Assembly: GCA_947449535.1 (NCBI GenBank)
Contig: CANFRP010000009.1
Coordinates: forward strand, 1 to 48,324
DNA length: 48,324 nucleotides
Direction of reading: 5' to 3'
From: Actinomycetota bacterium
GTDB lineage: Bacteria; Actinomycetota; Actinomycetes; Nanopelagicales; Nanopelagicaceae
Shown here: positions 41,646-48,324 of the stretch, in pieces
Numbering within the stretch: position 1 is the first letter of the stretch
How the letters are laid out: every line of letters starts with the position of its first letter
Made by a program: the position numbers and the translations under genes
Notes under the pieces: model-generated
The model's database searches: none
Seen by the model: only the letters and a program-made list of their open reading frames with translations
Told to the model about the DNA's origin: nothing

Positions 41646-42416
41646 TTACGGGGCAAAGGAATCGCTAGTGATCTCCCACGACGTATCCTCATGCCGATCG
41701 ATCACCCACGCGTAATATCCCTTTAATTCGGGCTTTTGGAACCATCTGGCCCCATCTCTGCCCTCAACTATCAGTGCAGTAGCAATCGCCTCCGCCAGTC
41801 CGCCATCAGGGCCGACCACCGTGGCAGATCTGGCGCCAATCGCAATCAGGCCAGTATGAGGATCTCGAATATGAGCGCCTTGTTCGTAGGTGCCAGATGT
41901 AGCTATCGCGCCATCGACTAAATCAATTACTTTCACAATGGTGTGCGCATCTTCGGGATGGCGAATTCCAATCGACCATGGGCCGCCATCAAATCCACCG
42001 GTTAAGGAAATATCTCCGGCTGCATTGATCTGCACATTGGTAGCGCCATGACGTTTCATTATCTCCACGCCGCGATCCGCGGCCCAGCCCTTTACATATC
42101 CCGATGGATCAAATCCACCTTCTACACACCAGGGATCAAAAGCACCATCAGTGATTTCGCGCGCCGCAAAACATTCCTGCCAGACATATTGAAGATCGTC
42201 ATTCGCGCTTTCAATCTTTAATTCACCACGACGAATTTGTGAGACTTCCGAACCAGATTTGTAGGTAGAGAAAACGATATCGATGTAATCGTAATAATTG
42301 CGAAGCTCTGCAATTCCGGCTTCTAAGGCAAATAAATCTGGGCCATATGAATCAACCCACACAATCGTGCCCCAGACTTCGATCTCGGCAGTAACCCGAG
42401 ATCGATCTAAAGACAT
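41646..42416 (-). CDS. apbE: ApbE-like FAD:protein FMN transferase
   Basis: 256 residues from the ATG at 42416, which shares a base with the FMN-binding gene stop (TAATG); the frame extends upstream to 42464 but that overlaps the neighbour. Visible ApbE features are D-P-S-G-Y-V-K-G-W-A, the G-D-I-S-L-T-G glycine block and A-T-S-G-T-Y-E, then H-I-R-D-P-H-T-G-L. These hold FAD and Mg and allow transfer of FMN to a Ser/Thr of a partner. There is no signal peptide or lipobox, unusual if it must act outside the membrane. The partner is plainly the coupled FMN-binding protein. Confidence 0.87.
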   Translation of the reverse strand: MSLDRSRVTAEIEVWGTIVWVDSYGPDLFALEAGIAELRNYYDYIDIVFSTYKSGSEVSQIRRGELKIESANDDLQYVWQECFAAREITDGAFDPWCVEGGFDPSGYVKGWAADRGVEIMKRHGATNVQINAAGDISLTGGFDGGPWSIGIRHPEDAHTIVKVIDLVDGAIATSGTYEQGAHIRDPHTGLIAIGARSATVVGPDGGLAEAIATALIVEGRDGARWFQKPELKGYYAWVIDRHEDTSWEITSDSFAP

Positions 42417-43042
42417 TACTTCATCCCCGCCTTTGAGAGCGCTGACATCAATGATTGGTACCAACCATAAGATGTGTAGGAAGCGCCACCGACGCCTTGA
42501 ATATTTGCAGATTGCGCCGCAAGTGTTTGTTGGACCAAATATGGAATTGCTTGTGATGAGATCGAGGCAGATCGACCGTCGCTATTTGGATACTGAAGTG
42601 CCTTGGCCGCGGTGATTTTGCCATTAGAAATTGTGAGCTCGACTTGCACTGGACCCCATCGAGTTTGCGCAGTGTTGCCGGTGACAGTGCCGGTATATCC
42701 CGCTGATGCTTCCTTTGTTGGCGCTGGCGCCGGAGCTGCAGTTTTTGTAGCAGCAGGAGTAGGCGTTGGGGTTTGCGCTTCTTTAGTCGCAGTAGTCGCC
42801 TTCTTTGTTGCCGTTGTCTTCTTCTTTTTTGCTGTCGTAGGTGTTGGAGTTGATGTTTGAGTTGTGGGAGCAGGCGCTGCAGAAGTAGCCGTTGGAGCCG
42901 GAGTAGCGCTCTGTGCCGGAATCGCGTTAGCACCAGATGCGCCAAGGTGTCCCGTGCCTGTGCCAAATTGTGGTGGCGTAATCGATAGGACCGCACCGAG
43001 ACCACCGAGGGTTCCGACGCCGATTAGGGCTGCGCGCTTCAT
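42416..43042 (-). CDS. Exported FMN-binding domain protein
   Basis: 208 residues. A short signal-like helix at residues 4-22 is followed by a low-complexity Ala/Thr/Pro/Lys linker (about 45-112) and an FMN_bind domain (113-208). The domain reads W-G-P-V-Q-V-E-L-T-I, then the flavinylation region G-V-G-G-A-S-Y-T-S (residues 183-191). The usual consensus is S-G-A-T; here Ser188 takes the Thr place. A KKKK cluster in the linker may span the wall or contact anionic polymers. The gene has a good AAGGAG ribosome site. It would pass electrons from the membrane reductase to an external acceptor. Confidence 0.85.
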   Translation of the reverse strand: MKRAALIGVGTLGGLGAVLSITPPQFGTGTGHLGASGANAIPAQSATPAPTATSAAPAPTTQTSTPTPTTAKKKKTTATKKATTATKEAQTPTPTPAATKTAAPAPAPTKEASAGYTGTVTGNTAQTRWGPVQVELTISNGKITAAKALQYPNSDGRSASISSQAIPYLVQQTLAAQSANIQGVGGASYTSYGWYQSLMSALSKAGMK

Positions 43043-43078
43043 TTGCTCTCCTTCTTACTCTTTATTAAAACTTTTACT

Positions 43079-44407
43079 TTAAACATTGTGGAACTCGAAT
43101 GCTTCGTCATGGAATTTATTCTTTGGAATGCCCGCATCCTTAGCCGCCTGTCGCACCGCATCCACAAGTGGAGTTGGGCCGCAGACATAAACATCAGAGT
43201 CAGCAAAGGCCGGAACAAATTTAGAGATGTATTCCGCAGTCATCGGATGGATCTTGCGCGATCCCACCAAGTAATGCACGCGGGCTCCACGAATATCAGC
43301 CAGCTCATCGAGCTCGTGGCGCAAGACCAAATCCTCGTCGCGAGAAGCGCGGAACAAGACATCGATCTGCTGAGAGTCATCGACTTCCTCCATCAGCGCG
43401 CGAAGTGGGGTAATGCCCACACCGCCACCGACAAGAACAATGTGCTTGCTCTTAGATTTAGCGGCAACAAATGTTCCGTACGGTCCCTCAAAGACCACAC
43501 GCGTTCCTGGCTTTAAATTCTTGACCAGCGATGAGTGATCGCCCAATTCCTTAATCGTCACGCGCAGATATTGATCAGTTGGCGCTGCCGATAATGAATA
43601 TGGATGCGACATCCACCAATGTCCGGAGCTAAGGAATCTCCAGCCAAAGAATTGGCCACCCTGAGCACCCAACTTATCCAAACGGCGTCCACGCATAATG
43701 ATGGAGACAACACCTGGTCCCTCAACCACGACCTGCTCCACTTTGAGATTATGGCGAAGTGAACGCCCGAATGGAATAAGTATTCGCCAGAGCACGATGG
43801 TCAGTGCCGCAGCGATATACAAGCCAGTCCAATAAAACTTATTCAACGGATGGTTGATAAACATTGGGCCAGTCAAAACTTGGTGCATAAAGGAAAGTGC
43901 AATTGCAAGATATGTATAGAGGTGGATCGTCCACCATGTCTCATAAGACATCTTGGCGCGGGCCTTCTTATATGAAGAGACTCCCGCGGCCGCGAAGAAC
44001 ACGAAGCCGACAAAGCCCGGAAGCATCCATGGATAAGTCGTAATCATTCGCCAGAGCTCTACGCCCAATCGAACATTGTCCGATGCGGCATAACCAATAA
44101 CAACTAGTAGCACGTGGAAGGTAATCAAATACAAAGACCATGGCCCGAGCTTGCGGTGCCAGATAACTAAGCGATCATGCCCCACAGATTTTTCGATCCA
44201 AGAAATACGGGAGACCAGAACCAATCCCACTAAGGCCAAGTAAGAGCCTAGCAAAGCCACGATGCGCGATAGCGCAGTAATAATCGAATAAACCGATGCC
44301 CAATCAGAGGCCGAAGTTGATTCCAGATAGACCGCTGCGGTTAGGCCGAGACCAAGTCCCAAAACAATGGAGGCGGAGTCTGCTCCTGCGCGCTTACCGA
44401 TAGACAT
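43079..44407 (-). CDS. Ferric-reductase-like transmembrane flavoprotein (NAD(P)H oxidoreductase)
   Basis: 442 residues. About six membrane helices occupy residues 10-210, with His residues (W-H-R-K-L-G, F-H-V-L-L, H-L-Y-T-Y, M-H-Q-V-L) placed as paired heme ligands. The cytosolic half is an FNR module: H-P-Y-S-L-S-A-A-P for FAD, F-E-G-P-Y-G-T-F, G-G-G-V-G-I-T-P-L-R for NAD(P)H, and the closing V-Y-V-C-G-P-T-P. It should move electrons from cytosolic NAD(P)H across the membrane via two hemes. Co-orientation with FMN-binding and ApbE genes, 36 bases apart, defines a module. No iron-uptake genes lie adjacent. Confidence 0.9.
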   Translation of the reverse strand: MSIGKRAGADSASIVLGLGLGLTAAVYLESTSASDWASVYSIITALSRIVALLGSYLALVGLVLVSRISWIEKSVGHDRLVIWHRKLGPWSLYLITFHVLLVVIGYAASDNVRLGVELWRMITTYPWMLPGFVGFVFFAAAGVSSYKKARAKMSYETWWTIHLYTYLAIALSFMHQVLTGPMFINHPLNKFYWTGLYIAAALTIVLWRILIPFGRSLRHNLKVEQVVVEGPGVVSIIMRGRRLDKLGAQGGQFFGWRFLSSGHWWMSHPYSLSAAPTDQYLRVTIKELGDHSSLVKNLKPGTRVVFEGPYGTFVAAKSKSKHIVLVGGGVGITPLRALMEEVDDSQQIDVLFRASRDEDLVLRHELDELADIRGARVHYLVGSRKIHPMTAEYISKFVPAFADSDVYVCGPTPLVDAVRQAAKDAGIPKNKFHDEAFEFHNV

Positions 44408-44470
44408 GAGTGGATCAAACCCCGATTTCCTGAGAACTTTCTGGATGCCGCCCGAGCGGCAGGTCTGAAT

Positions 44471-45436
44471 CTACGCGCCCTTGCCCATCTCTGTCGCGAT
44501 ATCGCCAATGATTTCCGCCAATGACCGCTTAGGAGTCCAGGCCAGCACTCTTTCCATCTTGGAGATATCCGGAACGCGTCGTTCCATATCCTCAAAGCCC
44601 TTGCCGTAAGCCTTTTCGTATTCCATGTATTCAATCTTGGACGTCGAACCAGTCTCATGAATAACGGCCTGCGCTAATTGCGCGATCGTCATCTCTTTGT
44701 TGTTGCCGACATTAAAGACTTCACCGATCGCAGCTTCCGAATCAATTACATTTAAAATTCCCGCAACCGCATCAGCCACGTGACAGAAGCATCGTGATTG
44801 CGCGCCAGTGCCATAAACCATCAATGGTTCGCCCGCTAACGCCGCCGCCACAAAGCGCGGCACCACCATTCCGTAATGCCCAACTTGTCGAGGTCCCACG
44901 GTATTAAACAAACGCACAATGCGAATCGGGAAGCCATGTTCTTGCGCACTGAAATACGCAAAGCTCTCATCGATTGCTTTCGCTTCGGAATATGACCAAC
45001 GTGACTTCAGCGGTGATCCCACTATGCGATCTGATTCTTCATTTAGCGGACCCGACGAATTCTTTCCATAAATCTCAGATGTCGAGGTCAACAACATTGG
45101 CTTCTTATGTTTTGCCACAGCTTCTAGGACTACCTCGGTACCGCGAATATTGGTCACCAATGATTCCAACGGTTTATTTACAATGTTAAATACACCAAGC
45201 GCCGCCGCCAAGTGCAGCACATGATCCACGCGACCCACCAATGAATCCATCAACTCCGCATCAAGAATCGATCCCGTCACAAATTCCAGATTGGGATGAT
45301 CAATAACTCCAGCAAGATTCTTGGCGCTACCGGTCTCTAAGTTATCGACGATAACAACAGAATCGCCACGCTCGAGCAAGGCATCAGTCAGATGCGACCC
45401 AATAAATCCCGCGCCACCTGTAATCAAAAACTTCAT
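44471..45436 (-). CDS. NAD-dependent nucleotide-sugar epimerase/dehydratase
   Basis: 321 residues, extended SDR fold. G-G-A-G-F-I-G-S-H-L is at residues 7-16 and binds NAD; the acid V-D-N-L-E follows. L-H-L-A-A-A-L, T-S-T-S-E-I-Y and catalytic Y-S-E-A-K complete the site. The family includes UDP-glucose 4-epimerase, UDP-glucuronate decarboxylase and dTDP-glucose dehydratase; T-S-E-I-Y-G and M-V-V-P-R-F suit epimerase or UXS-like proteins. Its ATG overlaps the dehydrogenase stop (ATGA), so it probably acts on that enzyme's UDP-uronate product. Confidence 0.87.
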   Translation of the reverse strand: MKFLITGGAGFIGSHLTDALLERGDSVVIVDNLETGSAKNLAGVIDHPNLEFVTGSILDAELMDSLVGRVDHVLHLAAALGVFNIVNKPLESLVTNIRGTEVVLEAVAKHKKPMLLTSTSEIYGKNSSGPLNEESDRIVGSPLKSRWSYSEAKAIDESFAYFSAQEHGFPIRIVRLFNTVGPRQVGHYGMVVPRFVAAALAGEPLMVYGTGAQSRCFCHVADAVAGILNVIDSEAAIGEVFNVGNNKEMTIAQLAQAVIHETGSTSKIEYMEYEKAYGKGFEDMERRVPDISKMERVLAWTPKRSLAEIIGDIATEMGKGA

Positions 45437-46635
45437 GCGCTCTGCCCCTTTACATACCCCGTATAAATCACTGGGGTCGCACCCACAGCAGATAAATCAA
45501 CGCCATCGTGCTTGTTTACTACCAAGACCAAATCAAATGCCCCACTCAATGGAGCACTTACTTCACTATTCCACGCACCGACTAAATGGTCGTGCCACGA
45601 AACCTCGGCACCAGCCTTACGAAGCCCAGCGATCAAAGGCAGAGCTGCACTCTCACGCATATCTGCCACATTTGGCTTGTATGCAATACCCACCACAAGA
45701 ATCTTCTTGCCAGATAATCCACCCAATAACTTCGATGCCTTATCCACGAAGTAAGCAGGGCGATCATCATTAATCTTCTGAGCTAAATCAATCATCGATG
45801 ACGGAGCACCTGCCTGTTTTGCCGCATGGGCCAAATAGACAGGATCAATCGGAATGCAATGTCCACCAATTCCCACAGATGGATAGAAGGGCATAAATCC
45901 ATATGGCTTAGTGGATGCCGCATCAATCACTTCATTAACGTTCAGTCCCATGACATCACACATCTGAGCGATCTCATTGATAAATGAAATGTTAATTAGC
46001 CGGAAGGAGTTCTCCAGAAGCTTTGCGGTCTCGGCAATCTCAAGTGATGAACATTTGGTTACTTCAGAGACGAATCCAGAATAGAACTCGATTGTGCGAT
46101 CAAGTGCCTTAGGAGTTAGCCCTGCGACAATCTTTGGGGTATTGGCGATCGTCCACTTCTTATTGGATGGATCAATGCGCTCAGGGGAAAAAGCTAAGTC
46201 GATATCTGATTCAGAGAGCCCTGATTCTTTAATCAAGATCGGCAAAACAACATTGCGAGTCGTTCCAGGCTCGACCGTCGATTCAATAATCACGAGCGTT
46301 CCAGCTTTAAGATTCTTGCCTATTGAAGTTGTGGCAGAGATAAGCGCTGTCAGATCAGGCTTTGATGATGAATCCAACGGAGTCGGCACACATATCGCGA
46401 CAATCGATGAATCTGAAACTATCGCGAAATCAGTAGTCGCAGAATAATTTCCAGCCGTTACAAGCTCTGCAATCGCCGCATCAGAAATATCTTCAACCGG
46501 GCTCTTTCCCTCATTTAATTGATCAACTCGAGAAGTATTAACTTCAACCCCAATTACGGTGGATCCAGCATTTGCGGAAGCAACAGCTAAGGGCAAACCC
46601 ACATACCCCTGACCAATTACAGCAACTGTTGTCAT
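45433..46635 (-). CDS. Nucleotide-sugar dehydrogenase (UDP-glucose/UDP-ManNAc 6-dehydrogenase family)
   Basis: 400 residues. The Rossmann motif I-G-Q-G-Y-V-G-L-P-L-A is at residues 7-17. E-S-T-V-E-P-G-T-T, the K-L-L-E-N block and the catalytic Cys in G-I-G-G-H-C-I-P-I-D-P identify the two-fold oxidation of a UDP-sugar to a UDP-uronic acid. G-G-H-C-I-P-I-D-P is the form found in WecC/TviB-type UDP-HexNAc dehydrogenases, more than the G-G-S-C-F-P-K-D of UDP-glucose enzymes. It lies 18 bases after the O-antigen ligase-like gene and makes precursors for a surface polysaccharide. Confidence 0.92.
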   Translation of the reverse strand: MTTVAVIGQGYVGLPLAVASANAGSTVIGVEVNTSRVDQLNEGKSPVEDISDAAIAELVTAGNYSATTDFAIVSDSSIVAICVPTPLDSSSKPDLTALISATTSIGKNLKAGTLVIIESTVEPGTTRNVVLPILIKESGLSESDIDLAFSPERIDPSNKKWTIANTPKIVAGLTPKALDRTIEFYSGFVSEVTKCSSLEIAETAKLLENSFRLINISFINEIAQMCDVMGLNVNEVIDAASTKPYGFMPFYPSVGIGGHCIPIDPVYLAHAAKQAGAPSSMIDLAQKINDDRPAYFVDKASKLLGGLSGKKILVVGIAYKPNVADMRESAALPLIAGLRKAGAEVSWHDHLVGAWNSEVSAPLSGAFDLVLVVNKHDGVDLSAVGATPVIYTGYVKGQSA

Positions 46636-46653
46636 TATCCGTGTTTTCTAACT

Positions 46654-48324
46654 TTATGAAGCCAAGATTGCACGAGCTTCGGTGACGACTGCGGCCTGTG
46701 CCTTCATGTCGATGATCTTTTGGGCAACGGCTTTCGCCTTCGCCTTATCACCAACAGCGAGGTAATCCTTTGCAAGCTTTAGCAGATTTGCTGCGCCCCA
46801 TGGGTCAAGCTTTTCCAACTGGAGTCGCTGTGCGATCGCATTCTGTGGTTGCTTAAGTTGCTCATAGAAATCTGCGGCCACATTTGGAGCCGTGTAACTT
46901 TCGGGATCTGCAATCTGGATCTGCTTTAAATAGTTAAAACTCTCGTTCACAAAACCAGATTGAGCAAATTTTACTGCCAGATCTGCTTTGTAGTTTGGAT
47001 TGAGCATGGAGACATCAATGGTCTTTACAAGCAGGGAGTGGTAACTCTGTCGGTCAGTGGCTGTCTGAGGAATTGCGTACCGACCAACGCTTTGAGAATC
47101 GGTTTCCGCTTTGAACATAGGCACGATCAAGAAGAGCACTGAAAGAACTAAGGCACCAGAGACGATTGGCTGAGCGAGGGACATTCCAGATTGAGATTTG
47201 GCCACAATTCGCCCCTTTGTGGCGGGCTCTGCAACCTTCTCAAGTATTCGAGTGCGAGAGACGCCAATAACCGCGCCACCCAAGACCCAACCCCAAATAG
47301 CAATACCGATGTTGTCGATTGAGACAATTGATTGAGCAAAGTAGGCAACCCACGCAGAAAATACACCAGCGACAAGTAGTCGAGCATTTCCTTGATTACG
47401 TCGGATTCCTTGGATGCCGGAATAAATCACAAAGCCAGTCACGGATAGATATGCCAAACCAACGAATATTCCACCTGTAGCAAATATTTGAATAAGCACA
47501 TTGTGCGCAGCGGTCGAAGTAATCTCATAGCCGTAATTCACTGGATATTGAGGACTGCGATATTGGCGGAAATATGCGCCGTAGCGATCGAGGCCAACAC
47601 CAAACCATGGGTGCGATGTGAACATATCGATACCGGCACGCCAGTAATAGCCACGGACGGTTACGGAAGACTTATAAAGATATTGCGTCAGTGGCCCAAC
47701 TTGAAAGATTCCGAGTAAACCGAAGATGAATGCGGTGATGCCAAGCCCGGCGGCAATTTGACCCAAGACTTTCACACGCTGCCAGATCCAAATAACTGCA
47801 AAGATTCCGATACCAATAGCTGCAGAAAGTAAACCTTGTCGAGCATTTGACCAATAGATAACAACAAGAATCATGAGAGATTCGGCTGCGATTGCAGTCT
47901 TTATCCAATAGTTCCAAGTTGTCGCAAAAAATGCTGACACTGAAAGTACTAACGTTATTGAAAGCATTGCACCAGCGAAGTCTGGATTACCGAGCGTTGA
48001 GATGATTGAGTTGTAAGGGTTATTCCATTTCACAAAGTCATTTCCGTAATGCTGCAAAACTCCATATAGGCCCATAACTGTTCCAAGGCCAATAGCAAAG
48101 ATGAATACTTTCTCAACGTGCTTGAGCTCAATATCCGTAAGTGCCATCAAGAAGAAAACGGCTAAGAAGAAATAGGCGATAAATCCTGTATTTCTCTGAG
48201 ATTCACCCACGAAGGCTGTGTACTTGAAATCAGTTAGTAAACCAGCAACAAACGATAGAAGGACGAAGGAACCAACTGCCAGATATGGTCCTTTTAGTTG
48301 CTTTACGAGATTTCGAGTGCTCTT
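46654..48324 (-). CDS. O-antigen ligase/Wzy-like membrane protein with C-terminal TPR, 5' end outside window
   Basis: The frame is open to the right edge (556 residues visible). A GTG at 48210 is not a convincing start, because residues upstream form another membrane helix (Y-L-A-V-G-S-F-V-L-L). About ten helices precede a large external loop with the pattern W-F-G-V-G-L-D-R-Y-G and T-A-A-H-N-V-L-I-Q-I, typical of the O-antigen ligase/polymerase (Wzy_C) family. The last 150 residues are soluble with TPR-like helices (D-P-W-G-A-A-N-L-L-K-L-A-K-D-Y). It polymerises or ligates glycan repeat units on the outer side of the membrane. It is linked to the sugar dehydrogenase and epimerase downstream. 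Confidence 0.85.
   Translation of the reverse strand, partial: KSTRNLVKQLKGPYLAVGSFVLLSFVAGLLTDFKYTAFVGESQRNTGFIAYFFLAVFFLMALTDIELKHVEKVFIFAIGLGTVMGLYGVLQHYGNDFVKWNNPYNSIISTLGNPDFAGAMLSITLVLSVSAFFATTWNYWIKTAIAAESLMILVVIYWSNARQGLLSAAIGIGIFAVIWIWQRVKVLGQIAAGLGITAFIFGLLGIFQVGPLTQYLYKSSVTVRGYYWRAGIDMFTSHPWFGVGLDRYGAYFRQYRSPQYPVNYGYEITSTAAHNVLIQIFATGGIFVGLAYLSVTGFVIYSGIQGIRRNQGNARLLVAGVFSAWVAYFAQSIVSIDNIGIAIWGWVLGGAVIGVSRTRILEKVAEPATKGRIVAKSQSGMSLAQPIVSGALVLSVLFLIVPMFKAETDSQSVGRYAIPQTATDRQSYHSLLVKTIDVSMLNPNYKADLAVKFAQSGFVNESFNYLKQIQIADPESYTAPNVAADFYEQLKQPQNAIAQRLQLEKLDPWGAANLLKLAKDYLAVGDKAKAKAVAQKIIDMKAQAAVVTEARAILAS

Noticed and set aside
42448-43005. 185-codon Arg/Leu-rich open frame across the FMN-binding gene
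   Set aside because: It is the shifted reading of the Ala/Thr/Pro/Lys linker; the composition is an artefact of the repeat-like codons and there is no start signal.
1-48324. CRISPR arrays, insertion sequences, prophage genes
   Set aside because: No regularly spaced repeats, transposase, integrase or phage structural motif was seen on either strand.

Overview
This 48.3 kb window looks like a chromosomal piece of a compact, free-living actinobacterium (Actinomycetota). The lineage call rests on mycothiol genes (mshA, a half-length mshD), CarD, GlnR, a SenX3/RegX3 pair, a ChoD-like GMC oxidase, LpqE, and gene orders I remember from Mycobacterium tuberculosis: lpqE-carD-ispD-ispF-cysS-rlmB, mshA-ybjN-gpm-senX3-regX3, nitrobindin/thioredoxin/glnR/mshD, and ppk-mutT1. 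Moderate GC, very short intergenic gaps (none above about 140 bases), frequent start/stop overlaps and single-copy regulators fit a streamlined planktonic actinobacterium of the Nanopelagicales (acI) type, but I cannot assign it firmly. I see no insertion sequence, prophage or CRISPR. One tRNA (Thr, anticodon TGT) is present.

Layout. (1) 1-3138: the 3' end of an alpha/beta hydrolase overlapping a MalT/LuxR-type regulator that has a perfect 18-bp palindrome just upstream. (2) 3260-13056: one long leftward run of nine genes. It reads as an aminophosphonate uptake and breakdown operon (FAD amine oxidase, PhnX-like hydrolase, binding protein, two permeases, ATPase, calcineurin-like phosphoesterase), followed by a GNAT acetyltransferase and a ChoD-like oxidase. 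(3) 13135-18404: tRNA-Thr, Ppx/GppA, MutT1-like Nudix/histidine phosphatase, polyphosphate kinase and a solitary MreB. (4) 18405-23672: SGNH hydrolase, RlmB, CysS, fused IspDF, CarD and divergent LpqE. (5) 23676-30291: RegX3, an apparently soluble SenX3, PhoU, phosphoglycerate mutase, YbjN, MshA, asparaginase, nitrobindin-like protein and a 34-residue membrane peptide missed by ordinary length cut-offs. (6) 30315-37213: DsrE, YgfZ, Fur, DUF4395, thioredoxin, GlnR, short MshD, class III aminotransferase, aldose epimerase and PfkB sugar kinase. (7) 37236-41582: a MacB-like export system with an adaptor and a Gly-rich membrane protein. (8) 41646-44407: ApbE, an FMN-binding protein and a ferric-reductase-like membrane flavoprotein, which together look like an outward electron-transfer module. 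(9) 44471-48324: the edge of a surface polysaccharide locus (epimerase, nucleotide-sugar dehydrogenase, O-antigen ligase-like protein running off the window).

Two themes stand out. First, phosphorus: polyphosphate synthesis and breakdown, PhoU with SenX3/RegX3, and an oxidative aminophosphonate route with no PhnW transaminase in the window. Second, translation starts: at least fifteen genes have a TANNNT hexamer ending exactly 6 or 7 bases before the start codon and no Shine-Dalgarno, which implies widespread leaderless transcripts. I used this to settle several start codons and to support the small ORF.
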